Assembly: GCA_002729125.1 (NCBI GenBank)
Contig: PBTQ01000074.1
Span: 1-52,506 of the forward strand
Direction of reading: 5' to 3'
DNA: 52,506 bases
Source: Acidimicrobiaceae bacterium
Lineage (GTDB): Bacteria > Actinomycetota > Acidimicrobiia > Acidimicrobiales > Aldehydirespiratoraceae
Position numbers and translations under genes: made by a program
Shown here: positions 32,420-41,137 of the stretch, one piece after another
How positions within the stretch are numbered: the stretch's first letter is position 1
How the letters are laid out: each line of letters begins with the position of its first letter
The notes under the pieces: model-generated
Seen by the model: the letters and a program-made list of their open reading frames with translations, nothing else
What the model was told of the DNA's origin: nothing
The model's database searches: none

Positions 32420-32929
32420 TCAGGCCTGCGGCGGCGGGACGAGTCCGGCGAAGACTCGCTCCCAATCGTCGATGCCGCAGCCGCTGGTTCGGCTGATCTC
32501 GTAACCGACCTCCATGTCGTCGAGGAGTCCGCCGACGGTGGCGGTTTCGGGACCGCCGTAGATCTTCGTGCACATGCGATCGATCACGATGTTCGGGTCG
32601 AGCAGCATGCGGGCGGCATCCGTTGCGACCGACAGACACGCTGTCGCAGCGTCAACACCGGAAGGAACGTCGCCATTGAAGGTTGCAGTGTCCCCCAGGC
32701 AGGTGAGCCGATACTCGGCGAGGTTGCCGGCGCCGTCATCGAAGGAAACGGAAAGGTCGGTGATCGGGTCGGGCCCGTCACCGAGTGGGAGGTCGTCGTT
32801 CGCGGCGTCGTTCACGGTGTCGCTTGTGTCGTCAGAGCCGACGGTCGTCGTGCTCTCGTCGTCATCGCCGCAGGCAGCGACGAGGGTGACTGCGAGGAGG
32901 AGGCTGATCAGTGCGGGGATGCGGCGCAT
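32420..32929 (-). CDS. lipoprotein with subtilisin-inhibitor-like (SSI) domain
   Basis: lipobox LVAAC; YRLTC...TACLSV...RMCTKIYGGPETATVGG...TSGC four-Cys arrangement resembling SSI. Confidence 0.7.
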   Translation of the reverse strand: MRRIPALISLLLAVTLVAACGDDDESTTTVGSDDTSDTVNDAANDDLPLGDGPDPITDLSVSFDDGAGNLAEYRLTCLGDTATFNGDVPSGVDAATACLSVATDAARMLLDPNIVIDRMCTKIYGGPETATVGGLLDDMEVGYEISRTSGCGIDDWERVFAGLVPPPQA

Positions 32930-33029
32930 CAGGGGTGTCTCCGTGGGGTTTGGTTGCGGATACGTGTTCTGACGTCACTGCTCAGCCGCTGGTTCCCGGG
33001 GCCGCTGGATTTCGGGTCGTTGTGCCAGT

Positions 33030-33500
33030 GTGGCCGACGTGAAGATCAACGGTTGGGTCGCGTCGGGCCAGAAGGACTCGATCCGGATCCGAAATGTGGA
33101 GGGTGACGACGGACAGGCGCTCCGTGCCGCGTTGATGACTGCACGCGAGGGTGGCGGTACTGACCGAACGCTCCTGTGGGAACTGCCTCGTCGCCCTGAG
33201 CCGATTCGGATGGCCGCCCGGATCTCGCTCGGTCTCGCCTGCACGGTGGGGGTGATGCTGTTGCTCGCAGCGTTCGTCGCTGGAGCCGGTACTCGCAACA
33301 CGCTTCTTGTCGCCCTGGTTTTCGTCGTGTTCTTCGGTGGCGGCGTTCCTCTTGTTGTCGTGCGTGGTGACAGGGGAGTGAAGGTGTTTGCAGACGGGAC
33401 GTTGGAGCGAGCCGATTGGGGTGGCGTGTCGACCTTCGATCTGCGCCGCTACGAGCGGGTCACGCTGAATCGATCACCGGCCAGCGACGCCGTCGCCTGA
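33030..33500 (+). CDS. hypothetical membrane protein
   Basis: 156 aa, two hydrophobic segments. Confidence 0.6.
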   Translation: MADVKINGWVASGQKDSIRIRNVEGDDGQALRAALMTAREGGGTDRTLLWELPRRPEPIRMAARISLGLACTVGVMLLLAAFVAGAGTRNTLLVALVFVVFFGGGVPLVVVRGDRGVKVFADGTLERADWGGVSTFDLRRYERVTLNRSPASDAVA

Positions 33501-33551
33501 CCGCGGCCGTTGTCGGCATGTTCCGGTGGTCGAGCGCCGACAGAGCGTCGT

Positions 33552-33734
33552 TCAAGCGGCAGGCTCGTCGGCGACAACCCGGCGGGTGTCGCTGACGATG
33601 GCACCCGGGTGACCGCAGAACCAGCACCGGGTCTCCGCGTCGCCGTACCAGCCGACATCACAGCTGCAGCACCGTCGGGGCGCTGCACCCTCGAGGGGAG
33701 CCTCTTCGACCCGTGATTCGCTCACGAAGGCCAC
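33552..33734 (-). CDS. small zinc-ribbon-like protein
   Basis: 60 aa from GTG 33734; CCSCDVGWYGDAETRCWFCGHPG. Confidence 0.6.
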   Translation of the reverse strand: MAFVSESRVEEAPLEGAAPRRCCSCDVGWYGDAETRCWFCGHPGAIVSDTRRVVADEPAA

Positions 33735-33858
33735 CCTAAGCGGATGCGAACCTGCGATTGGGTGATCCCTGCCGGAGAGCGGTGCCATTGGCGTAGCCTC
33801 TGCAGCGGCGTTGCGCAGCCGGCGGGGCGCCACCCCCGAACGATCGAGGAGAACCGAC

Positions 33859-34413
33859 ATGGCCACGCTGTGCCCCAACGCCGACGGCTCGAGCCCGCAG
33901 CAGCGGGAGTTCGATGAAGCACCCCCGATGTGCATCGACCCCGAGAAGACCTACACCGCCACCATGGTCACTTCGATGGGCACGATGGTCATCCACCTCA
34001 ACGCCGCCCAGGCACCGAAGACGGTCAACAACTTTGTGACGCTCGCCCGGTACCACTACTACGACGGCATCATCTTCCATCGCATCATCAACGGCTTCAT
34101 GTGCCAGGGCGGCGACCCCACCGGCACCGGCCGTAGTGGTCCCGGCTACCGCTTCGAGGATGAGCTGCCGGCCCCGGGTCGCTACGAGATTGGTTCGATC
34201 GCGATGGCCAACGCCGGCCCCAACACCAACGGCAGCCAGTTCTTCATCGTGTCCGGCGCTTCGGGTGTCGGCCTGCCTCCGCAGTATTCGCTGTTCGGCA
34301 AGGTTGTCAGCGGTCTCGAGGTCGTCGACGCCATGCAGAAGGTCGAGACCGACCGTATGGACCGTCCCCAGACCGATGTTGTCATCGAGTCGGTCGCCAT
34401 CGAGGAGAGCTGA
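33859..34413 (+). CDS. peptidyl-prolyl cis-trans isomerase (cyclophilin type)
   Basis: VNNFVTLARYHYYDGIIFHRIINGFMCQGGDPTGTGRSGPGYRFEDE, ANAGPNTNGSQFFI. Confidence 0.96.
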   Translation: MATLCPNADGSSPQQREFDEAPPMCIDPEKTYTATMVTSMGTMVIHLNAAQAPKTVNNFVTLARYHYYDGIIFHRIINGFMCQGGDPTGTGRSGPGYRFEDELPAPGRYEIGSIAMANAGPNTNGSQFFIVSGASGVGLPPQYSLFGKVVSGLEVVDAMQKVETDRMDRPQTDVVIESVAIEES

Positions 34414-34415
34414 AC

Positions 34416-35267
34416 ATGGCGATCACCACACTCGGCGTCATCGGTACCGGTGCCATGGGTTCGGGCATCATCGAGGTCGCGGCGAAGGCCGGCGTCACCG
34501 TGATCGCCCGCGACATTAACGCTGCCGCCGTGGAGGCCGGTCAGGGCAAGGTTGAAGGTTCGATGGCCAAGGCCGTCGAACGCGGCAAGCTCGACGAGGC
34601 CGCCCGTGATGCTGCGGTCGCCAACATCACCTGGACAACCGTCCTCGCCGACCTTGCCCCGTGCGATCTCGTCATCGAGGCGGCTCCGGAGAACCTTGAG
34701 CTCAAGAAGGAGATCTTCGCCGAGCTCGACAGCATCCTCGGTCCTGACGCGATCATGGCCACCAACACGTCGTCGTACCCGATTATCGAGGTCGCGATGG
34801 TGACGAGTCGGCCCGAAAAGGTCGTCGGGATGCACTTCTTCAACCCGGCGACGGTCATGAAGCTCGTCGAGGTCATTTCGACGCAGCGCACCGCCACCGA
34901 CGTCAAGACCGCCGCCGATGCGTTCGCGAGCGACGTGCTTGGAAAGCGGGTCGTGCACTGCAAGGACCGAGCGGGCTTCGTCGTGAACATGCTCCTCGTG
35001 CCGTACCTGTGCCAGGCGATGCGCATGTTCGAGAACGGCCATGCCTCCGCCGCCGACATCGACGAGGCGATGAAACTCGGTGCCGGGCACCCCATGGGTC
35101 CGCTTGAGCTCAGCGACATGATCGGGCTCGACGTCATGCTTTGGACCGCCGAGTCGCTTCACGACGAATACAACGAGGCCTTCTATGCGCCGCCGCCACT
35201 GCTGCGTCGCATGGTCACGGCCGGTCAGCTCGGTCGCAAGACCAGCCAGGGCTTCTACAGCTACTGA
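34416..35267 (+). CDS. 3-hydroxyacyl-CoA / 3-hydroxybutyryl-CoA dehydrogenase
   Basis: GVIGTGAMGSGIIEVAAKAG, NTSSYPI, GMHFFNPATVMKLVEVI, DRAGFVVNMLL, GHPMGPLELSDMIGLD. Confidence 0.95.
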   Translation: MAITTLGVIGTGAMGSGIIEVAAKAGVTVIARDINAAAVEAGQGKVEGSMAKAVERGKLDEAARDAAVANITWTTVLADLAPCDLVIEAAPENLELKKEIFAELDSILGPDAIMATNTSSYPIIEVAMVTSRPEKVVGMHFFNPATVMKLVEVISTQRTATDVKTAADAFASDVLGKRVVHCKDRAGFVVNMLLVPYLCQAMRMFENGHASAADIDEAMKLGAGHPMGPLELSDMIGLDVMLWTAESLHDEYNEAFYAPPPLLRRMVTAGQLGRKTSQGFYSY

Positions 35268-36713
35268 TCAGTCGCGACCCCGGTCGAGATCGACGACCGC
35301 CGAGTACGGCGCCGTCGGCGAGGCCGGGGTCGTACGTGTCGTGACGGGACCTCGGAAGCGGATTGCGCCGACCATCGCGACCGCGACGATCTCGATCGCA
35401 GCGGCGATGGCCAGCACGGCGAGGAAGCGATCGGCGCTCGAGCCGTCGTCGACGAGTGCGCTCAGGATGCTGATGCCGGCGGCGGCGCCGAGTTGGCCGG
35501 TCATGTTGAGCATGCCGGTGCCTACGCCGACGTCGCGGTCGCCGATCGCTTCGGTGAGTGCGGCGATGATCGGTGGCCTGGCGACCCCACTGCCTGCGCC
35601 CTGGATGCCGACGCCGACACCCACCATCCACAGCTCGTCTTGCGCTGCGCCGAAGCCGATCATGAGCAGACCGATTGCGATGCCGCTGGTGCCGAAGACG
35701 ACGAGCGGGCGACCGCCGAGGCGTTCGACCAGCCATCCGGCGAACGACGCGCCGAGAGAGAACGTGATCGGTCGCGGGAGGATCATCAGCGAGATGGCGG
35801 CGGTGCCAAGGTCGAACACATCGGCGAGCAGCAGTGAGGTGATCACGAGTCCCGCCATGTATGGACCGTTGAGGAAGATCTGGCTGACGATCGGCAAGAA
35901 GACGTTGCGTTCGCGGAGCGCGTCGAGTTCGACGAGCGGATGCTCGATGCGTTGCTCGTACCGGAGGAAACCCAGCACGAAGACGGGGGAGGTGATCAGG
36001 CCGACGATGACCCAGGGGTGGTACCACCCGAGCGGCACACCTCGGTTGATCGCGACCAGCAGCGATCCGACGCCGATCGCAAGCAGGAAGCTGCCGACCA
36101 CGTCAAAGGTGTGGTCCTCGCGGCGGTCAGTTGCGGGGAGGACGAACCATGCGAGTGCAACAGCGATCGCCATCCCGGAACCCTGGATCACGAACAGCAT
36201 CCGCCAACTGGTCGCCTCGATCAGTGGGCCACCGACGGCCACACCGATCGCAGGGGCGGCGGCGAGCACGGCGCTCCACGTGCCGGCGACCCGCGTGCGG
36301 CGGTCCTCGGGGAAGACCGACATCATGATGGCGAGCGCCGACGGCCCGGTCGACGCGGCGAAGCTCTGCGCAATGACCCGGACGGCAATCAATATGAACG
36401 CGGATGTGGCGAACGATGTCAGGAGTGAAAACACGGCAGCACCCGCGAACCCGATGAGGTACATGCGGCGGTGGCCGTAGAGGTCGCCGAGCTTGCCCGC
36501 CATCGGCGTGAAGACGGCGAAGGCGAGTAGGGGACCGGCGATGACCCAGGTGATGACCGAAACACTCGAGTCGAGATCGGCGGCGATCGTGGCCAGGGCG
36601 GCAGACAGAACGGGGATGGTGAACGATGAGCAGGCCACCCCGGTGAGCGCCACCACCTGCACGGTCCGCGGGCTGAACCGGCGGTCGCTGGGTGGGGCTA
36701 AAAGGCTCACCAT
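35268..36713 (-). CDS. MFS transporter, DHA2-like drug exporter
   Basis: 481 aa; about 14 hydrophobic segments; GKLGDLYGHRRMYLIGF motif A. Confidence 0.9.
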   Translation of the reverse strand: MVSLLAPPSDRRFSPRTVQVVALTGVACSSFTIPVLSAALATIAADLDSSVSVITWVIAGPLLAFAVFTPMAGKLGDLYGHRRMYLIGFAGAAVFSLLTSFATSAFILIAVRVIAQSFAASTGPSALAIMMSVFPEDRRTRVAGTWSAVLAAAPAIGVAVGGPLIEATSWRMLFVIQGSGMAIAVALAWFVLPATDRREDHTFDVVGSFLLAIGVGSLLVAINRGVPLGWYHPWVIVGLITSPVFVLGFLRYEQRIEHPLVELDALRERNVFLPIVSQIFLNGPYMAGLVITSLLLADVFDLGTAAISLMILPRPITFSLGASFAGWLVERLGGRPLVVFGTSGIAIGLLMIGFGAAQDELWMVGVGVGIQGAGSGVARPPIIAALTEAIGDRDVGVGTGMLNMTGQLGAAAGISILSALVDDGSSADRFLAVLAIAAAIEIVAVAMVGAIRFRGPVTTRTTPASPTAPYSAVVDLDRGRD

Positions 36714-36723
36714 TTGACCCTAG

Positions 36724-36739
36724 GTGAACGCTTGTTCAC
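36724..36739. promoter_or_regulatory. inverted repeat GTGAAC-GCTT-GTTCAC, possible TetR-type operator of the MFS gene
   Basis: perfect 6-4-6 inverted repeat 11 bp upstream of MFS start codon. Confidence 0.55.
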
Positions 36740-36761
36740 GTTCCTTGCCGTATGACTGGTG

Positions 36762-37133
36762 TCACCTCGGCGTGGCGTTGCGCGCCCGCCAGTCGGCCGC
36801 GTCTGCGCGCGCTTCCACCTCGGCCGGGATGTCGAGATACGCCTGACGTGATCGGCGGTGGCGGAGCAGGCCGGCGGCGTAGTGGCGGAGGTAGTCGAAG
36901 CTGAATCGGAGGTAGCCCCGTTCGGCGAACTGGCGCACGTGGACCAGTTCATGGGCGAGCAGCTGTCGGTCGCCGCTGCGATCTCGATCGTCCTTGAGGA
37001 AGATCCAGCTGCCGATCGTCATCCCGTCAGCGCTGCGCGGAAGCACGGGCACCTGAAGGATCCGGACCTTCTTAGCGAGGTCGGGATCGAGTACGTCGTA
37101 GGCGAGGAGTTCGGGGCCTTCCAGTCGTCGCAC
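36762..37133 (-). CDS. DUF4157-like metallopeptidase-motif protein
   Basis: 123 aa; LLAHELVHVRQFAERG (HExxH). Confidence 0.7.
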   Translation of the reverse strand: MRRLEGPELLAYDVLDPDLAKKVRILQVPVLPRSADGMTIGSWIFLKDDRDRSGDRQLLAHELVHVRQFAERGYLRFSFDYLRHYAAGLLRHRRSRQAYLDIPAEVEARADAADWRARNATPR

Positions 37134-37173
37134 GTGCCTAGAGTATGCGGACCTTCGAAGAGAAGAGGTCGCT

Positions 37174-37962
37174 GTGGGAGTCGAACACTATGGGCAGGTC
37201 GAGGATCCAGTTTCTGCCATCCTCGCCGGCATCGGCCGATCGCGTGATCTCACCATCGACGACCTCGCCCCGGTCGATGAGTTCCATCTCGGCGGTGCGG
37301 CGGCCACCGCAGCACTCGTCGCTGATCTCGATCTACAACCCGAAGATCGTGTCCTCGACATCGGTTCGGGGATCGGTGGACCGGCGCGACGTATCGCGTC
37401 GGTCGTCGGTTGTGAGGTTGTCGGTGTCGACCTCACGCCATCTTTCGTCGAGACGGCGACTGCCCTGTCGGAGTTGACGGGATTGGCCGACCGCACCTCC
37501 TTCGTCGTCGGCGACGCCACCCGACTCGAGTTCTCGAGCCGCTTCGACGCGGCCACGCTCGTGCACGTCGGCATGAACATCCCGGACAAGCCGGCCTTCT
37601 TCGCGGCGGTGGCAGACCAACTCGAGCCGGGCGCTCGACTCGGCATCTACGACCTCATGGCGACCGGTGATCCGGACAGGCTCTCGTATCCACTCCCGTT
37701 CGCGTCGGACGCCTCCGGAGCGTGGGTCGCTTCGCCGGATGCCTACGTCGCGTCGCTAGTGGCGGCGGGCTTCGATGTCGCCGAGCCGATCGATCGCACA
37801 CGGCTTGCGCTCGATGCGACGGCAGCCGCCAGTGCCGCCGGACCCCCGCCGGTCTCGTTGGCAACGCTCATGGGTCCCGACTTTGAAGCGATGTTTACGA
37901 ACATCGGCGCAGCATTGCGCGGTGGCCTGGTTGCCCCGGTGCAGATCATCGCAACCCGCTGA
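37174..37962 (+). CDS. class I SAM-dependent methyltransferase
   Basis: GTG start; DRVLDIGSGIGGPARRIA motif I. Confidence 0.87.
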   Translation: MGVEHYGQVEDPVSAILAGIGRSRDLTIDDLAPVDEFHLGGAAATAALVADLDLQPEDRVLDIGSGIGGPARRIASVVGCEVVGVDLTPSFVETATALSELTGLADRTSFVVGDATRLEFSSRFDAATLVHVGMNIPDKPAFFAAVADQLEPGARLGIYDLMATGDPDRLSYPLPFASDASGAWVASPDAYVASLVAAGFDVAEPIDRTRLALDATAAASAAGPPPVSLATLMGPDFEAMFTNIGAALRGGLVAPVQIIATR

Positions 37963-37965
37963 CGT

Positions 37966-38646
37966 TCAGCGGAGTCCCCAGTCCGCGAGCAGCGCGGGGA
38001 GCTCGCCGAGGTGCTCGATGGTGGGCGCTTCGTGGTTGCCGTCGTGGTGTTCGTGGGCCCAGGTGACGTGATAGGGCACGTGCACCGCCTTCCCGCCGAT
38101 CGCCATCACCGGGAGCACATCGGACGGGAGGGAGTTGCCGACCATCACGAAGTTCGACGGATCGACGCCGTGGAGGTCGAGTACCCGCCGGTAGGTGGCC
38201 GGATCCTTGTGGGCCACGACTTCGGTCTGCCAGAAAAAGGTTCTCAAGCCGCTCGACTCAATGCGCGAGAGCTGGTGGTAGAGGTCGCCTTTGGTGATGA
38301 TCATCTTGGTGTGGCAGCCGAGTTCGTCGAGCACATCGGTGACACCATTGATCAACTCGACGGGACGGTCGAGCAGGGCGTGCCCGAGGTCGAGGATCGA
38401 GGCGATCTGAGCGGTACTGACGCGACCGTCGCTGATATCGATGGCGCACTCGATCAGCGACAGGGTGTAGGCCTTCACGCCGTAGCCGTACTTCGGCATG
38501 TTGCGCGACTCGATCTCGAAAAGGTGTTCCTCGATCGCCGTTGGATCGCCGTAGTCGCTGAGCAGGGTTTCGAACTCGCGATGGCTGGCCTGGAATCCGT
38601 CCTCGTTGTGCCACAGCGTGTCGTCGGCATCGAACCCGATGATCAT
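37966..38646 (-). CDS. HAD family hydrolase
   Basis: MIIGFDADDTLWHNEDGF motif I; IITKGD motif II; VMVGNSLPSD motif IV. Confidence 0.92.
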   Translation of the reverse strand: MIIGFDADDTLWHNEDGFQASHREFETLLSDYGDPTAIEEHLFEIESRNMPKYGYGVKAYTLSLIECAIDISDGRVSTAQIASILDLGHALLDRPVELINGVTDVLDELGCHTKMIITKGDLYHQLSRIESSGLRTFFWQTEVVAHKDPATYRRVLDLHGVDPSNFVMVGNSLPSDVLPVMAIGGKAVHVPYHVTWAHEHHDGNHEAPTIEHLGELPALLADWGLR

Positions 38647-38751
38647 GACCGGGAGCGTACCGGTGTGCGTTGCGGCGTGTCTGATGGCCGTTATCCACAG
38701 ATGTGGTCGGGGTCCCTGAGGGGGTGAGAGGGCTTCGGTACGTTCCGATTC

Positions 38752-39570
38752 ATGGCGTCGTGTCAGCGTCCTGGGTGCAGTGAAGCGCAGGTCGGCACGC
38801 TGCTGCTCCAACGCAGCGGGTGTCGGGCCGAGCTGCTTCCTCTCGGCGATCCGGTCGGGGATCGGTTCGGCTATGCGCTCTGTGAGGCCCATCTCAGTCG
38901 GGCACGCGTGCCGCGGGGCTGGGAGATGGTGGATCGGCGACCGTCGGTCTCGCTGGCAGTGGGTGCGGACGACGAGTCACGTTCGGGTGAGCCGGCGTGG
39001 TCCCCGAGTCGAGGGCGTGAGGTCCCCGACACCGTGGCCTCGGTGCGCTCACCCTTGCTCCGGCGGGCCTTTCTCGGTGTCGACGGCCTCGGCGGCGAGC
39101 AAGCGCTCAGGGTCGAGCAGGTCGGCGACGGCCTCCCCGGGTCGTACGGGGTTCATCATCAAGTCGATGCCGACCCAGAGCGTCTTGGCCGTGGGGTGGA
39201 AGAGCGGGGGCACGATCACGGCGATCAGCAGCGGCACGCTGGCGAGTCCGACGAAATTCATATCGGGCCACAGCGCCCACATCCCCACCAGGATGCTGAT
39301 CAGGATCAGGCCGAAGGTGACGATCGTGTTCATGCCGACGGCGCCAACGAAGTGGCCCGGATCACGCTCGAAGACGAAGCCACAGCGCGGGCACGCTGGA
39401 CGCAGTCCGACGATCCGCCGCGTCAGGTGACGTCGACCACAGACCGGGCAGGCTCGGGTGGCGCCTCGCCACAGCAGGACCAGCTTTCGGGGAGTCGGCC
39501 GGACAAGATCGTTCATGATCCGAAGGGTATGTCCGGACAATTAGCCGAGCAACTGCGTTTGGCTGTTTGA
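38752..39570 (+). CDS. DUF3499-like protein; conserved-looking part is the N-terminal ~110 aa, remainder is antisense to DUF983 gene
   Basis: MASCQRPGCSEAQVGTLLL...YALCEAHLSRARVPRGWEMVDRR; no in-frame stop until 39570. Confidence 0.6.
   Translation: MASCQRPGCSEAQVGTLLLQRSGCRAELLPLGDPVGDRFGYALCEAHLSRARVPRGWEMVDRRPSVSLAVGADDESRSGEPAWSPSRGREVPDTVASVRSPLLRRAFLGVDGLGGEQALRVEQVGDGLPGSYGVHHQVDADPERLGRGVEERGHDHGDQQRHAGESDEIHIGPQRPHPHQDADQDQAEGDDRVHADGANEVARITLEDEATARARWTQSDDPPRQVTSTTDRAGSGGASPQQDQLSGSRPDKIVHDPKGMSGQLAEQLRLAV
39049..39516 (-). CDS. DUF983 family membrane protein
   Basis: ATRACPVCGRRHLTRRIVGLRPACPRCGFVFERDPGHFVGAVGMN; two hydrophobic segments. Confidence 0.85.
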   Translation of the reverse strand: MNDLVRPTPRKLVLLWRGATRACPVCGRRHLTRRIVGLRPACPRCGFVFERDPGHFVGAVGMNTIVTFGLILISILVGMWALWPDMNFVGLASVPLLIAVIVPPLFHPTAKTLWVGIDLMMNPVRPGEAVADLLDPERLLAAEAVDTEKGPPEQG

Positions 39571-39575
39571 CGCGT

Positions 39576-41117
39576 ATGTCACGCTCCTCGCGGGCGACGC
39601 GTCTCGCCCTCATCGGTCTCGCCCTCACGGTCACCCTCGTCGGCGTGCTGATCGCCTCGCCACCGCCGGCCGGTGAGAACGACGACACCGCTGGTATCTC
39701 GACCACCACGACCACCACCGCCGGCATCACGACGACCTCGACCACGACGACGTCGACCACCACTCAACCGCCTTACGAGGGCTGGGTCGACCCCCGTTCC
39801 TCGGGCACGCCGTACGGCGAAACCGTCGAGGGTCTGCTGACCTTCCGGGGGAACCCCACGCGCTCGTACTACGGCGAGGGACCCGTGCCAACTGCTCCCG
39901 AGATCCGATGGCGGTTCCCTGACCAGGCGATGTGCTCCAACTCGTCGGTCGGCGAGCAGGTCATCAACTGGTGCGGCACCGGCTGGACCGGGCAGCCTGC
40001 GATCTGGGAGCGCGGCGAGGAGACATGGGTCGCCTTCGGCGCCTACAGCCGCAACGTCCACGTTCTCGACTACGACACCGGTGAACAGCTGCTGCCCGAC
40101 TTCCGCACGGACGACATCATTAAGGGCTCGGTGACGATCGACCCCGACGGGTTCCCGCTGCTCTACACGGGCAGCCGGGACAACGACTACCGGGCCCTCG
40201 CCTTCGACCGCGACGAACTGACCGAACTCTGGGCGCTCAACGCGTTCGATGTCTCGCCAACTCGATGGAACAACGACTGGGACGGCGCCGGACTGATTCT
40301 CGACGATTTCTTGTTCATCGGAGGCGAGAACAGCCAGTTTCACATCGTGAAGCTCAACCGTGGCTACGACCCCGACGGCCTGGTCACCGTCGAGCCAGAA
40401 CTCGTCTTCAACACGCCCGGCTGGGACGACGAACTCCTGCGAGACGTCGGTGGCAATGTGTCGATCGAGAGTTCGGTCGCCATCTCGGGCAACGTCGTCT
40501 ACTTCGCCAACAGCGGTGGCCTCATCCAGGGCTGGGACATCACCGACCTTGCGGTAGGTGGCGAACCCAGCCAGGTGTTCCGCTACTGGGCCGGGGACGA
40601 CATCGACGCCACGCTCGTCATCGACGACGAGGGAATGATCTACGCCGGCGTCGAGTACGAACGCGGCAACGCCCGTAGCCGTGAGGTCGGTCAGATCATC
40701 AAGCTCGATCCGACCAAGGATCCTGAGGAGGCGCTGCTCTGGGGGGTCGAGCAGCGGCCCCAACTCGACTCCGGGATCTGGGCGACGCCGGGCCTGCACG
40801 ACGATCTTCTGATCGTGCCGACCGACAGCGGCGATGTCCTCGGCCTCGATCGCTTCAGCGGCGAGGAACGGTGGCGGGTGGAACTCTTCGGGCCGACCTG
40901 GGCGTCGCCGGTGATCGTCGACGACATCTGGATCCAGGGCGACTGCAGTGGCCGCCTCCATGCCTTCGACATCTCCGACTCGACCATCGAGCCGCCCAAA
41001 CTGTGGGAGATCGATCTCGGTGGTTGCATCGAGTCGACCCCGGCGTTGTGGCGGGGCCAGATCGTCGTGGGAACCCGAGCCGGCTTTGTCTACGCCGTCG
41101 GCGATCCGCTCGGGTGA
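39576..41117 (+). CDS. secreted PQQ-like beta-propeller repeat protein with Thr-rich linker
   Basis: N-terminal signal/TM, ISTTTTTTAGITTTSTTTTSTTTQ linker, repeated blades ending e.g. GTRAGFVYAVGDP. Confidence 0.85.
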   Translation: MSRSSRATRLALIGLALTVTLVGVLIASPPPAGENDDTAGISTTTTTTAGITTTSTTTTSTTTQPPYEGWVDPRSSGTPYGETVEGLLTFRGNPTRSYYGEGPVPTAPEIRWRFPDQAMCSNSSVGEQVINWCGTGWTGQPAIWERGEETWVAFGAYSRNVHVLDYDTGEQLLPDFRTDDIIKGSVTIDPDGFPLLYTGSRDNDYRALAFDRDELTELWALNAFDVSPTRWNNDWDGAGLILDDFLFIGGENSQFHIVKLNRGYDPDGLVTVEPELVFNTPGWDDELLRDVGGNVSIESSVAISGNVVYFANSGGLIQGWDITDLAVGGEPSQVFRYWAGDDIDATLVIDDEGMIYAGVEYERGNARSREVGQIIKLDPTKDPEEALLWGVEQRPQLDSGIWATPGLHDDLLIVPTDSGDVLGLDRFSGEERWRVELFGPTWASPVIVDDIWIQGDCSGRLHAFDISDSTIEPPKLWEIDLGGCIESTPALWRGQIVVGTRAGFVYAVGDPLG

Positions 41118-41137
41118 CGAGCGGTTCGCCCGGCTGA

